From UMGS1370 sp963557065 (GTDB lineage: Bacteria; Bacillota; Clostridia; Lachnospirales; Lachnospiraceae): a stretch of 64,000 nt of DNA. The position numbers and the translations under genes were made by a program. Below are positions 7,788 to 15,967 of this stretch, piece by piece (the stretch's first letter is position 1; each line of letters opens with the position of its first letter). Where the stretch lies: contig CAUWCT010000043.1 of NCBI GenBank assembly GCA_963557065.1, positions 1-64,000 of the forward strand, read 5' to 3'. The notes under the pieces are model-generated. The model saw nothing but the letters and a program-made list of their open reading frames with translations, had not been told where the DNA came from and searched no databases.

Positions 7788-9029
7788 TTAGCGTTTCAGC
7801 ACCAGATGCTGAGGAAGTCCATTTACCATAAATGGCTGATAATCTCCCTGGATCAAGGGCTCTATATAATTTAAGAACTCTTCTGTCACATAGTTTCCTT
7901 CTTTATTGATCCAGTTTCTCGGAACCAGTTTTTCATTGTTTGCAATGCGGTGAACATCATAAATGCCGGCCGCGCTCATATAGGGATCATCGGAAATGCG
8001 ATCAATGACTACCATCTTTCCAGTGTCTCCCTCGTCTGCTGCCTTGACAGCGGCGCCACCCACCATAAACGCTTCATTGACATCCACTCTGGATGCCATA
8101 TGAGATGCGCTTCTCTGAAGAGTGGAAAACTCCACGCTTCTGGTCTTACAGCCTATCTCTGCTCCCATAAATCCGGCCAGATAAGCAGCCGTTCCCTGAA
8201 GCTGTTTGTGTCCAAAGGCGTCCACATACTCTCCTCCTCCGGAAAGTTCGCACACGTAACGGCCGTCCGCCAGCTTGATTCCTTCTGATACTGCAATTAC
8301 AATGGAACTTTTCTTCTTTAAAAGTTCCCGTACTTTTTTTAGACATTTATCCAAATCAAAAGGAAGTTCCGGAAGATAAATCAAATCCGGACCCTCGCAT
8401 TCTTCCGTCTTTGCCAGAGCAGTGGCTCCTGTGAGCCATCCTGCATTGCGGCCCATTACCTCAATAATGGTAATCATACTCTTATTATAAGTAAGACCCA
8501 ATGCGTCTCTGATAATCTCTTTGGTGGATGCTCCAATATACTTGGCAGCGCTGCCAAAACCGGGAGTATGATCCGTCAGAGCCAAATCATTGTCTATGGT
8601 CTTGGGAACCCCCAAAAACTTTTGACTGTGTCCCTTTACAATGGCATAATCCGACAATTTTTTAATCGTATCCATGGAATCATTGCCGCCAATATAGATA
8701 AAGACCTCTATCTGCAGCTTATCCAGAATCCCGAAAATCTTTTCGTATACCTCCGGATTGGTGTGAATCTCCGGCAGTTTATAGCGGCAGGAACCCAAAA
8801 ACGCAGACGGAGTCCGTTTTAATAATTCAATATCCATATCGGAATGAATCTGCGTGGATAAATCTACATACTGTTCATCCAACAACCCCTGAATCCCATG
8901 AAGCATTCCGTATACTTTATGAAATCCTCTCTCCTTGGCAGTCTTATAAACCCCTGCCAAACTGGAATTAATGACAGACGTAGGCCCGCCGGACTGTCCC
9001 ACGATAATATTTCTCTTTTTCTGCGCCAT
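7788..9029 (-). CDS. pfp: Phosphofructokinase, diphosphate-dependent type
   Basis: This enzyme phosphorylates fructose 6-phosphate in glycolysis. The 413-residue protein has GGNDS at 114-118 and PKTIDND at 142-148. ATP-PFK has GGDGS and PGTIDND, and the Asp and Lys replacements seen here mark PPi as donor, which makes the step reversible. The first residue of the GGDDS pattern is Asn instead of Asp, as I recall for other clostridial members. The ATG at 9029 has AGGGGG 9 nt upstream. An in-frame codon further up lies in the -35 box and is rejected. It is monocistronic between its own promoter and terminator. Confidence 0.92.
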   Translation of the reverse strand: MAQKKRNIIVGQSGGPTSVINSSLAGVYKTAKERGFHKVYGMLHGIQGLLDEQYVDLSTQIHSDMDIELLKRTPSAFLGSCRYKLPEIHTNPEVYEKIFGILDKLQIEVFIYIGGNDSMDTIKKLSDYAIVKGHSQKFLGVPKTIDNDLALTDHTPGFGSAAKYIGASTKEIIRDALGLTYNKSMITIIEVMGRNAGWLTGATALAKTEECEGPDLIYLPELPFDLDKCLKKVRELLKKKSSIVIAVSEGIKLADGRYVCELSGGGEYVDAFGHKQLQGTAAYLAGFMGAEIGCKTRSVEFSTLQRSASHMASRVDVNEAFMVGGAAVKAADEGDTGKMVVIDRISDDPYMSAAGIYDVHRIANNEKLVPRNWINKEGNYVTEEFLNYIEPLIQGDYQPFMVNGLPQHLVLKR

Positions 9030-9063
9030 AACAAACATCCCCCTGTTCTCATACTTTCTTTCT

Positions 9064-9092
9064 ATTATAGCAAAGGAAATCTCCCTTTTCAA
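9064..9092 (-). promoter_or_regulatory. Promoter of phosphofructokinase gene
   Basis: TTGAAA, 17 nt, TATAAT, 35 bp upstream of the chosen ATG. Confidence 0.85.
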
Positions 9093-9122
9093 CCAAAATT
9101 TGGATACTATGTATATTTTTAT

Positions 9123-9132
9123 TTGTATACAA
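9123..9132. promoter_or_regulatory. GntR-type palindrome between pfp and tRNA-Trp
   Basis: TTGTATACAA is a perfect palindrome identical to the core of the B. subtilis GntR operator. A looser repeat (CTATACATTTGTATG) follows. It lies about 30 bp upstream of the pfp -35. The site is real as a palindrome; its use as an operator is inference. Confidence 0.4.
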
Positions 9133-9237
9133 GCTATACATTTGTATGTTTTTCACACTCAACTCTCTAAGATACTGTTGTCTCATTTTCTTATGACGGA
9201 ACTGTTACAATTTTTCAAAAAATTTGAAAAATAATCA

Positions 9238-9266
9238 TTGACAGTCCTTCTCGATTGTGCTATTAT
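9238..9266 (+). promoter_or_regulatory. Promoter of tRNA-Trp
   Basis: TTGACA, 17 nt, TATTAT, about 34 bp before the tRNA. Confidence 0.8.
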
Positions 9267-9299
9267 AATGGAGCACGAGGCAAACAGCCAAGCGCACAA

Positions 9300-9370
9300 A
9301 GGGGAATAGTTCAATGGTAGAGCAGCGGTCTCCAAAACCGTAGATGGGGGTTCGAGCCCCTCTTCCCCTG
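9300..9370 (+). tRNA. tRNA-Trp (anticodon CCA)
   Basis: A 71-nt cloverleaf folds by hand: acceptor AGGGGAA/TTCCCCT with discriminator G, D stem GTTC/GAGC, anticodon stem GCGGT/ACCGT around loop CTCCAAA (anticodon CCA), 4-nt variable loop, and a T arm with loop TTCGAGC. The 3' CCA is not encoded and must be added. It is a single-gene unit with its own promoter and terminator. Confidence 0.95.
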
Positions 9371-9411
9371 TTTCCTTTGGGAAGAATTATAAGTGTGAAA
9401 AAGTGTGGGAA

Positions 9412-9444
9412 AACTTCGGAGTATGATTACTCCGGAGTTTTTTT
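9412..9444 (+). terminator. Terminator after tRNA-Trp
   Basis: Stem CGGAGTA/TACTCCG around a 4-nt loop, followed by seven T residues. It could also act weakly on the opposite strand. Confidence 0.85.
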
Positions 9445-9457
9445 GTACCTATAATAG

Positions 9458-9489
9458 CAGTATACAGGGGGCATTGCCTCTGTATACTG
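9458..9489 (-). terminator. Hairpin at the end of the radA operon
   Basis: CAGTATACAG and CTGTATACTG form a strong stem just after the radA stop, without an immediate T run. With the adjacent bidirectional tRNA terminator it probably closes the operon. Confidence 0.5.
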
Positions 9490-9497
9490 ATGCTGCT

Positions 9498-10904
9498 CTA
9501 TATCAGCCCAATGGCCTCTTTTATATTGCGGACTCCTATCAGCCGGATCCTGTCTGTGGGCTTCATTTTTTCCAGACACAGCTGGGGCAGAACGCAGGTG
9601 GTAAATCCCAGCTTTACCGCTTCCGCCACTCTCTGCTCCGCCATGGATACCGCCCGGACTTCTCCGGACAGCCCCACTTCTCCAAATAAAATGATCCCCG
9701 GGTCCACCGGCCTGTCTTTATAGCTGGAAATCAACGCCATCACAATCGCCAGATCCAAAGCCGGTTCATTCATCTTCATGCCTCCGGCTATATTGACATA
9801 GGCATCAAATCTGGCCAAATCATAATGACACCGCTTTTCCAGCACTGCCATTAAAAGATTCACCCGGTTGTAATCCGTTCCGGCAGCCGTTCTCCTGGGC
9901 ATTCCAAAGCTGGTCTCTGTCACCAGCGCCTGCACTTCCAAAAGAATGGGCCTGGTTCCCTCAATGAGACATGCCACAACCGCCCCGGACGCATCCTGGG
10001 GCCGTCCGGAAAGCATATATTCAGATGGATTTTCCACTTCTGCCAGTCCCGTCTCCTGCATCTCAAACACACCGATCTCATTGGTGGAACCAAAGCGGTT
10101 TTTGACTCCCCGAAGAATCCGGTAAGACGCATGGCGGTCCCCCTCAAAATACAGAACCGTATCTACCATATGTTCTAAGACTCTCGGCCCTGCCACTACC
10201 CCTTCTTTGGTCACATGTCCTACAATGAAAACCGTAATGCCCAGGCCCTTTGCAATCTGCATCAGCAGACTGGTAGACTCCCGGACCTGGCTGACGCTGC
10301 CTGGCGCAGAAGTCACTTCTTCCCGAAACATAGTCTGAATAGAGTCGATGATTACCACTTCCGGCTTTTCTCTGCCGATCACTCCCTCTATCTGTTCCAG
10401 ATTCGTCTCGCACAAAAAGCGGAGATCGCCGGTCACATGGCCTATCCGGTTGGCTCTGAGCTTAATCTGTTTTAAGGACTCTTCTCCGGAAATATATAAG
10501 ACTCTTCTGCCGTCATTTGCCAGATTGCGGCAGACCTGTAAAAGCAGGGTGGATTTTCCAATTCCCGGATCTCCTCCCACTAACACCAGAGAACCTTTTA
10601 CAATTCCATCCCCCAAAACCCGATCCAATTCTAAAAAACCAGTAGAAATCCGATCCGTTTCCTCTACGGAAATTTCAGATAAAAGAGAGGGATGAAGGGC
10701 TGTCTCTCCATTTTTAGAAGCTTTTCCTCCCAATCCCCCTAAACTGCGGGAAGCCGCAAGGCCAAGGCCCCGCGGCTCCTTTTTTTCAACCGGCTCTTCT
10801 ACGAATGTGTTCCACTCTTTGCAGGCCGGGCACTGGCCCATCCATTTCGGGGATTCATACCCGCATTCCCTGCAAAAAAATACTGTCGTCTTCGCCTTTG
10901 CCAT
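9498..10904 (-). CDS. radA: DNA repair protein RadA
   Basis: RadA is a RecA-like, DnaB-type motor that processes recombination intermediates. The 468-residue protein has a C4 zinc finger (Cys11, 14, 25, 28), Walker A GGDPGIGKST at 110-119, the RadA-specific KNRFG motif at 268-272, and a Lon-like C-terminal domain. Length is normal. It starts 3 bp after the stop of the small upstream gene, as last gene of the mcsA-mcsB-clpC operon, the same position as in Bacillus. Its expression is therefore probably tied to protein-stress control. Confidence 0.97.
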   Translation of the reverse strand: MAKAKTTVFFCRECGYESPKWMGQCPACKEWNTFVEEPVEKKEPRGLGLAASRSLGGLGGKASKNGETALHPSLLSEISVEETDRISTGFLELDRVLGDGIVKGSLVLVGGDPGIGKSTLLLQVCRNLANDGRRVLYISGEESLKQIKLRANRIGHVTGDLRFLCETNLEQIEGVIGREKPEVVIIDSIQTMFREEVTSAPGSVSQVRESTSLLMQIAKGLGITVFIVGHVTKEGVVAGPRVLEHMVDTVLYFEGDRHASYRILRGVKNRFGSTNEIGVFEMQETGLAEVENPSEYMLSGRPQDASGAVVACLIEGTRPILLEVQALVTETSFGMPRRTAAGTDYNRVNLLMAVLEKRCHYDLARFDAYVNIAGGMKMNEPALDLAIVMALISSYKDRPVDPGIILFGEVGLSGEVRAVSMAEQRVAEAVKLGFTTCVLPQLCLEKMKPTDRIRLIGVRNIKEAIGLI

Positions 10905-10907
10905 AAA

Positions 10908-11318
10908 TTATCTCTTCTCCACCCGAATATCTGCGGCTGCGCCTTCTCCCAACTCTACGCTGACTACCAGCTTGCCGCTCATGTTGGTCTTCATCCCGCC
11001 TACAGAAACGCCGTCCACATAAACTTCATAGTCGCTGTCATCCTCTAACTGGATGGTAAGCTGTGCATCCTTATCTCCTTTTACAATACAGCTGCATCCT
11101 CTGTCGGTCACATGAAACTTTTCTACTGCTGTTCCCGGCACAGATTCATAGACAAACATCCCATTTCTTTCTAATTTGGTCATTTCATAAAAGGTTTTTA
11201 CTTTATACAAGTCTCCCTGATGTTCAAAATTGTCTAATTTTGCCTTGGCAGACCGTTTATAATCTCCAAAACTGATGCTTCCGTCGGCTTCGCTGCGGAT
11301 TAATTCATTTGCTGGCAT
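10908..11318 (-). CDS. Conserved small protein between clpC and radA, function unknown
   Basis: The 136-residue protein has no signal peptide or membrane segment and looks beta-rich, with segments such as ISFGDYKRSAKAKLDNF and NGMFVYESVPGTAVEKF. From memory, similar Lachnospiraceae proteins have been labelled endosialidase. At this size, with no catalytic motif, that name is not supported here. The ATG at 11318 has GGAGG 8 nt upstream; a longer reading lacks a site. It lies 73 bp after clpC and 3 bp before radA, so it belongs to the clp operon. I do not assign a function. Confidence 0.75.
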   Translation of the reverse strand: MPANELIRSEADGSISFGDYKRSAKAKLDNFEHQGDLYKVKTFYEMTKLERNGMFVYESVPGTAVEKFHVTDRGCSCIVKGDKDAQLTIQLEDDSDYEVYVDGVSVGGMKTNMSGKLVVSVELGEGAAADIRVEKR

Positions 11319-11391
11319 TTCTTTATCCTCCTGGTATTTTGCTGTAAATAGTATGGCTATTATAGCATTTTTTTGTAAAAATAACAAGTTT

Positions 11392-13833
11392 CTACAAGAA
11401 TTTGAGATCGCCGGATTCTAAAACCACCTCTACTTTATCTCCCACTTTCACAGTGCCGTCCAATACCGCCTCTGCCAGCTTGTCCTCCAGCAGATTCTGA
11501 ATGGTTCTTCTCAAAGGACGGGCGCCGTACTTTTCATCATACCCCTTTTCTACCAAAAATTCTTTGGCCTGGCCGGTTACGGAAATCTCAATATCCATCT
11601 GCTCCTTTGCCCGCTTTTCAACGGATTTTAACATAATGGAGACAATTTCCTTCATATGCTCTTTGTTAAGCTGGTGGAATACGATAATGTCATCAATCCG
11701 GTTTAAAAACTCCGGTTTAAACAGGCGTTTCACCTCATCCATGACCCGCCCCTTCATAAAGGTATAATTTTCCTTTTCATCACTGGCAGATGCAAAGCCT
11801 AAGCGTTTTGGCGAGATAATATTTTCTGCCCCTGCATTGGAAGTCATAATGAGAATTGTATTTTTAAAATCGATCCTGCGTCCCTGGGCATCTGTAATAT
11901 GGCCGTCGTCCAACACCTGCAAAAGGATATTGAACACATCCGGATGCGCCTTTTCCACCTCATCAAACAAAATCACAGAATAGGGATTTCTGCGCACTTT
12001 CTCACTAAGCTGCCCGCCTTCTTCATATCCTACATATCCTGGCGGAGAGCCAATCATCTTGGATACGCTGTGCTTTTCCATATATTCAGACATGTCCACC
12101 CGGATCAGGGCATTTTCTGTGCCGAACATGGCTTCTGCAAGAGCCTTGCAAAGTTCCGTCTTTCCTACGCCCGTAGGACCTAAAAACAGGAAGGAGCCAA
12201 TGGGGCGTTTTGGATCTTTTAAGCCAACCCTGCCTCTTCGGATTGCCTTGGAGACAGCCGTCACCGCCTCTTCCTGGCCTACTACCCGCTCATGAAGAAT
12301 GGATTCCAGCTTCTTTAACCGCTCTGACTCTTCTTCTTCCAGCTTGCGGACCGGAATCTTGGTCCATCCGGCAACCACGTCCGCGATTTCGTTTTCATCT
12401 ACAATTCTCGGACGGCTGCTCCGCTCTTTTTCCCATTTTGCGCGGATTTTTTCAATCTTTTCCCGTTTCTTTTCCTGCTTCTTTTTGATTTCCGCCGCCT
12501 TTTCATAGGCTTCTGTCCGGATAGCGTTTTCCTTTTGTTTTTCCAGGGCATGAATGCCCTCTTCCAAATCCTTAATCTCCGGCGGCTCTGCAAATCCGGC
12601 CAGACGCACTTTGGAAGATGCTTCGTCAATTAAGTCAATGGCTTTGTCCGGAAGGAAGCGATCGTTGATGTAGCGGGCAGACAGCTTGACTGCCGCCTCC
12701 AACGCCTCATCGGTTATGGTCACTTTATGGTGTTCCTCATACCTGGCTTTTAACCCTTTTAAAATCTCTACCGCCTCTGTCTCTGACGGTTCTTCCACTG
12801 TAACCGGCTGGAACCTTCTCTCCAGCGCTGAATCCTTTTCAATGTATTTGCGGTATTCCTCTACAGTTGTGGCTCCAATCAGCTGGAGTTCTCCTCTGGC
12901 TAAAGACGGCTTTAAAATATTGGATGCATCCAGCGCCCCTTCTGCCCCTCCTGCGCCGATGATGGTATGAATCTCATCAATAAACAGGAGTACATTGCCA
13001 TCCTGGGTCACTTCGGAAATCACGTTTTTAATGCGCTCCTCAAACTCTCCCCGGTATTTGGACCCGGCTACCATGCCGGAAAGATCCAGAGTCATAACCC
13101 GCTTGTCTGCAATGGTATCCGGCACGTCTCCGGAAGCAATTAACTGGGCCAGTCCCTCTACTACTGCTGTCTTTCCAACTCCCGGCTCTCCAATGAGACA
13201 GGGATTATTTTTCGTGCGCCGGCTTAAAATCTGCACAACTCTCTGCATTTCCGTCTGACGTCCGATTACCGGGTCCAGTTTTCCCTCTTTTGCCAGGGCA
13301 GTCAAATCCCTGCTGTAGGCATCCAGAGTCGGAGTCTCCCGCCTTGCACCTGCACTTTTTCCATTCATCGCCTCGGAGCGGGCTAAAGACGGTGCGTCTT
13401 CTCCCATAGCTACCAAAAGATCCACATTAATCTTCTGAACGCTGATTCCCATGGTATTTAACAGACGGGCCGCCACACAGTCCCCGTCCCGAATCATAGC
13501 TAGCAAAAGATGCTCGGTGCCAATGAGAGGCGCTTTGAAACGGATGGCCTCCCGATAGCTGTTTTCAATGGCTCTTCTGGCACTGGGCGTATAATTTTCC
13601 TGTTCCGCCAGTCCTACGGTATTATCCGGGGCAATGAGCTGGCTGATCAGGCTTAATATCTTTTTTTCCTCTACTCCATTTTCCGTCAGCACTCTGGCCG
13701 CCACACCGCTGCCTTCTCTTAAAAGTCCCAACAGCAGATGCTCGGTCCCCACATAGCTGCGCCCCAGTTCTTCTGCTGCATCCACAGCCAGGCTGATGGC
13801 CTCCTTTGCTTTGGCAGTAAATCGATCGATCAT
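11392..13833 (-). CDS. clpC: ClpC, AAA+ unfoldase of the ClpCP protease
   Basis: ClpC unfolds proteins and feeds them to ClpP, with McsB-phosphorylated proteins as known substrates in Bacillus. The 813-residue protein has two N-terminal Clp repeats (about 1-145), Walker A GEPGVGKT at 215-222, a UVR/M domain at about 421-456, a second Walker A GPTGVGKT at 552-559, and an LGF loop (in KRLGF) that fits ClpP docking. Length is normal. It follows mcsB by 29 bp in the operon. No ctsR gene is present here, so regulation probably lies with the GntR protein at the operon head or at another locus. Confidence 0.97.
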   Translation of the reverse strand: MIDRFTAKAKEAISLAVDAAEELGRSYVGTEHLLLGLLREGSGVAARVLTENGVEEKKILSLISQLIAPDNTVGLAEQENYTPSARRAIENSYREAIRFKAPLIGTEHLLLAMIRDGDCVAARLLNTMGISVQKINVDLLVAMGEDAPSLARSEAMNGKSAGARRETPTLDAYSRDLTALAKEGKLDPVIGRQTEMQRVVQILSRRTKNNPCLIGEPGVGKTAVVEGLAQLIASGDVPDTIADKRVMTLDLSGMVAGSKYRGEFEERIKNVISEVTQDGNVLLFIDEIHTIIGAGGAEGALDASNILKPSLARGELQLIGATTVEEYRKYIEKDSALERRFQPVTVEEPSETEAVEILKGLKARYEEHHKVTITDEALEAAVKLSARYINDRFLPDKAIDLIDEASSKVRLAGFAEPPEIKDLEEGIHALEKQKENAIRTEAYEKAAEIKKKQEKKREKIEKIRAKWEKERSSRPRIVDENEIADVVAGWTKIPVRKLEEEESERLKKLESILHERVVGQEEAVTAVSKAIRRGRVGLKDPKRPIGSFLFLGPTGVGKTELCKALAEAMFGTENALIRVDMSEYMEKHSVSKMIGSPPGYVGYEEGGQLSEKVRRNPYSVILFDEVEKAHPDVFNILLQVLDDGHITDAQGRRIDFKNTILIMTSNAGAENIISPKRLGFASASDEKENYTFMKGRVMDEVKRLFKPEFLNRIDDIIVFHQLNKEHMKEIVSIMLKSVEKRAKEQMDIEISVTGQAKEFLVEKGYDEKYGARPLRRTIQNLLEDKLAEAVLDGTVKVGDKVEVVLESGDLKFL

Positions 13834-13862
13834 ATTGTGTCCTCCTAAACAGTTGCAATTCG

Positions 13863-14906
13863 TTATCGTTCTTCCCTGAGTTCAGGAAGTTCTTCCCGCA
13901 AATACGCGGCTCTGGCAATGTCCAGTTCTTCCTGGCTTAAAGGACGGCTGGACAACTTCTGCAGATTGGCAGTCTGAATCCCCAGCATCAGGGAGTAAAT
14001 GGAACATGGCTCTTTTGTGTGAATCAGGCCGTCCGCTATACCGGACATCAGCTGAGACAGAAAAATCATCGCGTCTTTTTTTGTCAGCCGTCTGGCGAAT
14101 TTCAGGACGCCGTAAGACTTATACGCCTCGTCTTCCCTCTCCAGACGGTGATTTTCCAGAGCCATTTTACGCACCTTTTTCTCCTGAGCGTCCAGTTGTC
14201 TGGCAATCTTGGTAACCAGTTCGATTATATCCTTTTCGCTTTGTCCCAGAGTCTTTTGATTGGCAATCTCGTAAAGGGCTCCGTAATTGTCGCTTCCCTC
14301 TCCGTACACGCCCCGGATGCTTACTCCAAACCGGCTCATCTCTGCCAGAAGATTCTGAAACCGTTTCCCCATGGAAAGGGTCGGAAGGTGCAGGATGGCC
14401 GATGCCCGCAGCCCGGTTCCCACATTGGTGGGGTAAGAGGTAAGATAGCCGTATTTTTCATCATAGGCATACGAAAAATGGGTATTGACGTAATCATCCA
14501 GTTTATCCGCTCTCTGCCACAATTCATCCAGATGAAGCCCCGGCGACATAACCTGAAGCCGGATATGATCATCTCCATTTAAAATAAAACTGGTGCCTTC
14601 ATCTTCTGAAATAATAATTCCTGTGGGGCTTTTCTTCGCCACTGTGCCGGAATTTAAAATTCTTCTTTCCCTGAGCGCCAGCCGATCCAGCTCTTTTAAT
14701 TCTTCCAGAAACGCATATTCGTAAACGTTCCCATCCTCTTCTTTCAGATCTTTTAACCCGTTTTCAAGGCGTTTCACTACTTCTTTTCCTTCCTCATCTG
14801 AAAGAGTCTGAGGAAACCGGTAGGCATCCCAGTTTCTTGCCAGGCGTACCCGGCTGTACACTACATTTCCTGAGGAAGTCTCCGGCTTTTCAAACCATCT
14901 AAGCAT
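13863..14906 (-). CDS. mcsB: McsB-family protein-arginine kinase homologue with altered signature residues
   Basis: McsB phosphorylates arginines to mark proteins for ClpCP. The 347-residue protein keeps the phosphagen-kinase frame (SRVRLARN at 18-25, NVGTGLRAS at 161-169, YGEGS at 201-205). However, the catalytic Cys of B. subtilis McsB (SCPTNVGTG) is Tyr158, the NEED acid motif reads NGDD (110-113), and the allosteric pArg motif RDxxRA reads LDIARA (328-333). I confirmed the first two from the bases. The ATG at 14906 overlaps mcsA by 8 bp and has GGGGG upstream. Family membership is firm. Whether it is an active arginine kinase is open. Confidence 0.9.
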   Translation of the reverse strand: MLRWFEKPETSSGNVVYSRVRLARNWDAYRFPQTLSDEEGKEVVKRLENGLKDLKEEDGNVYEYAFLEELKELDRLALRERRILNSGTVAKKSPTGIIISEDEGTSFILNGDDHIRLQVMSPGLHLDELWQRADKLDDYVNTHFSYAYDEKYGYLTSYPTNVGTGLRASAILHLPTLSMGKRFQNLLAEMSRFGVSIRGVYGEGSDNYGALYEIANQKTLGQSEKDIIELVTKIARQLDAQEKKVRKMALENHRLEREDEAYKSYGVLKFARRLTKKDAMIFLSQLMSGIADGLIHTKEPCSIYSLMLGIQTANLQKLSSRPLSQEELDIARAAYLREELPELREER

Positions 14907-15474
14907 TGCTTTCTTCCCCCTTTTCTTTTTCCAATTCCCGGATCTGATCCCGGTATCTGGCAGCCTGTTCATACTCTTCGCTGGAAATAGCGGATGCCAG
15001 ACGGGCCTTTAACAGTTCAATCTGATCCCTGACCGAGGCCGGCTCATCCTTTTCATCCTCTTTTCCCAAAATCTGCGAAACCGGATGAATTTTCTGAAAC
15101 TTTGGCTGCTTTCCCACATGGGCATCCCCGCCCTGAAGCTTTTTAATATTGTCGCTCATCAGCAGGTCAAATACACTGTAGCAGTCCATACAGCCAAACC
15201 GGCTGTTGCTTACAAACTCTTCATAACTGGTGCCGCAGGAAGGGCAGACCACCTGGGCCATCTTATCTTCTTGTCGGTCTTCTTCGTCGTCAATGCCTAA
15301 AAGTCCAGACAACAGTTTTCCCAGAGGAAATTCCCCGTCAAAAATAGCGGAATATCCGGTAAAATCCATTTCCCTGGCACATTGGCTGCAAAGATTGTGC
15401 TCATTTTTTATTCCATTAATAATCTCTGTATACTTAATATTCGCCTCGCGAATCCTGCATCTTTCACACAGCAT
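14899..15474 (-). CDS. mcsA: McsA, zinc-binding activator of McsB
   Basis: McsA binds zinc and stimulates McsB. The 191-residue protein has two pairs of CxxC motifs (Cys3/6 with Cys29/32, and Cys77/80 with Cys95/98) and a C-terminal UVR helix (about 150-185), the classic McsA layout. It starts at an ATG with AAGGAGG upstream, 43 bp after the GntR gene, and overlaps mcsB by 8 bp. The zinc sites are complete, unlike the altered motifs in its partner McsB. Confidence 0.93.
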   Translation of the reverse strand: MLCERCRIREANIKYTEIINGIKNEHNLCSQCAREMDFTGYSAIFDGEFPLGKLLSGLLGIDDEEDRQEDKMAQVVCPSCGTSYEEFVSNSRFGCMDCYSVFDLLMSDNIKKLQGGDAHVGKQPKFQKIHPVSQILGKEDEKDEPASVRDQIELLKARLASAISSEEYEQAARYRDQIRELEKEKGEESNA

Positions 15475-15517
15475 AGATTATCCTCCTTGAGAAATCACCC
15501 TGCCTTTCGCAAAATGA

Positions 15518-15904
15518 TTAAATTTCCCTGTCATTTTTCGCATAGCTGTCAAACACCTCATCCAGAAGCTGGTGAGCCTCTTTTCTGCTTACATTCCGGC
15601 AGATCCCCCTGGCAAGGACAACTTCCAACTCCTGGCGCATCTCTTCTAACGCCTGCATCTTATCCATATCCAGACAGATAAATGCTCCCTTTCTCCTGTC
15701 CAGTTTCACAAACCCTTCCTGTTTTAATACTGCATACGCTTTGTTGACTGTATGCATGTTAATCCCGATATTGTCAGCCAGTTGACGGACGGATGGAAGG
15801 GAGTCCCCATCCCGCAGCGTATCTGCGGCAATATCCATAATAATTTGATTGCACAGCTGCAGATACAGGGCCTCGTCACTGCTGAAATCAATTTTCCAGA
15901 GCAT
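15518..15904 (-). CDS. YtrA-like GntR-family regulator at head of the clp operon
   Basis: The 128-residue protein has a GntR winged helix-turn-helix (LPSVRQLADNIGINMHTVNKAY region, about 37-62) and a short helical tail of the YtrA type with no ligand-binding domain. It lies where ctsR is found in Bacillus, 43 bp before mcsA, so it probably controls this operon. GTTATA half-sites over its own promoter support autoregulation. The ATG at 15904 matches the family start, but its ribosome site (GGTGA) is weak, which would keep the repressor low. Confidence 0.88.
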   Translation of the reverse strand: MLWKIDFSSDEALYLQLCNQIIMDIAADTLRDGDSLPSVRQLADNIGINMHTVNKAYAVLKQEGFVKLDRRKGAFICLDMDKMQALEEMRQELEVVLARGICRNVSRKEAHQLLDEVFDSYAKNDREI

Positions 15905-15920
15905 GTTATCACCATCTTTC

Positions 15921-15948
15921 GTTATAACTGTTATAGTAATCTTATAAC
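15921..15948. promoter_or_regulatory. Putative operator of the GntR regulator
   Basis: GTTATAAC at 15921-15928, GTTATA at 15930 and inverted TATAAC at 15943. The last two form a GTTATA-N7-TATAAC palindrome that overlaps the -10 box. Confidence 0.6.
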
Positions 15949-15967
15949 ATTTAACGGAAATGGTCAA
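15939..15967 (-). promoter_or_regulatory. Promoter of the gntR-mcsA-mcsB-clpC-radA operon
   Basis: TTGACC, 17 nt, TAAGAT. The -35 overlaps the stop codon of the upstream GH18 gene, and the -10 overlaps the putative operator. Confidence 0.6.
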
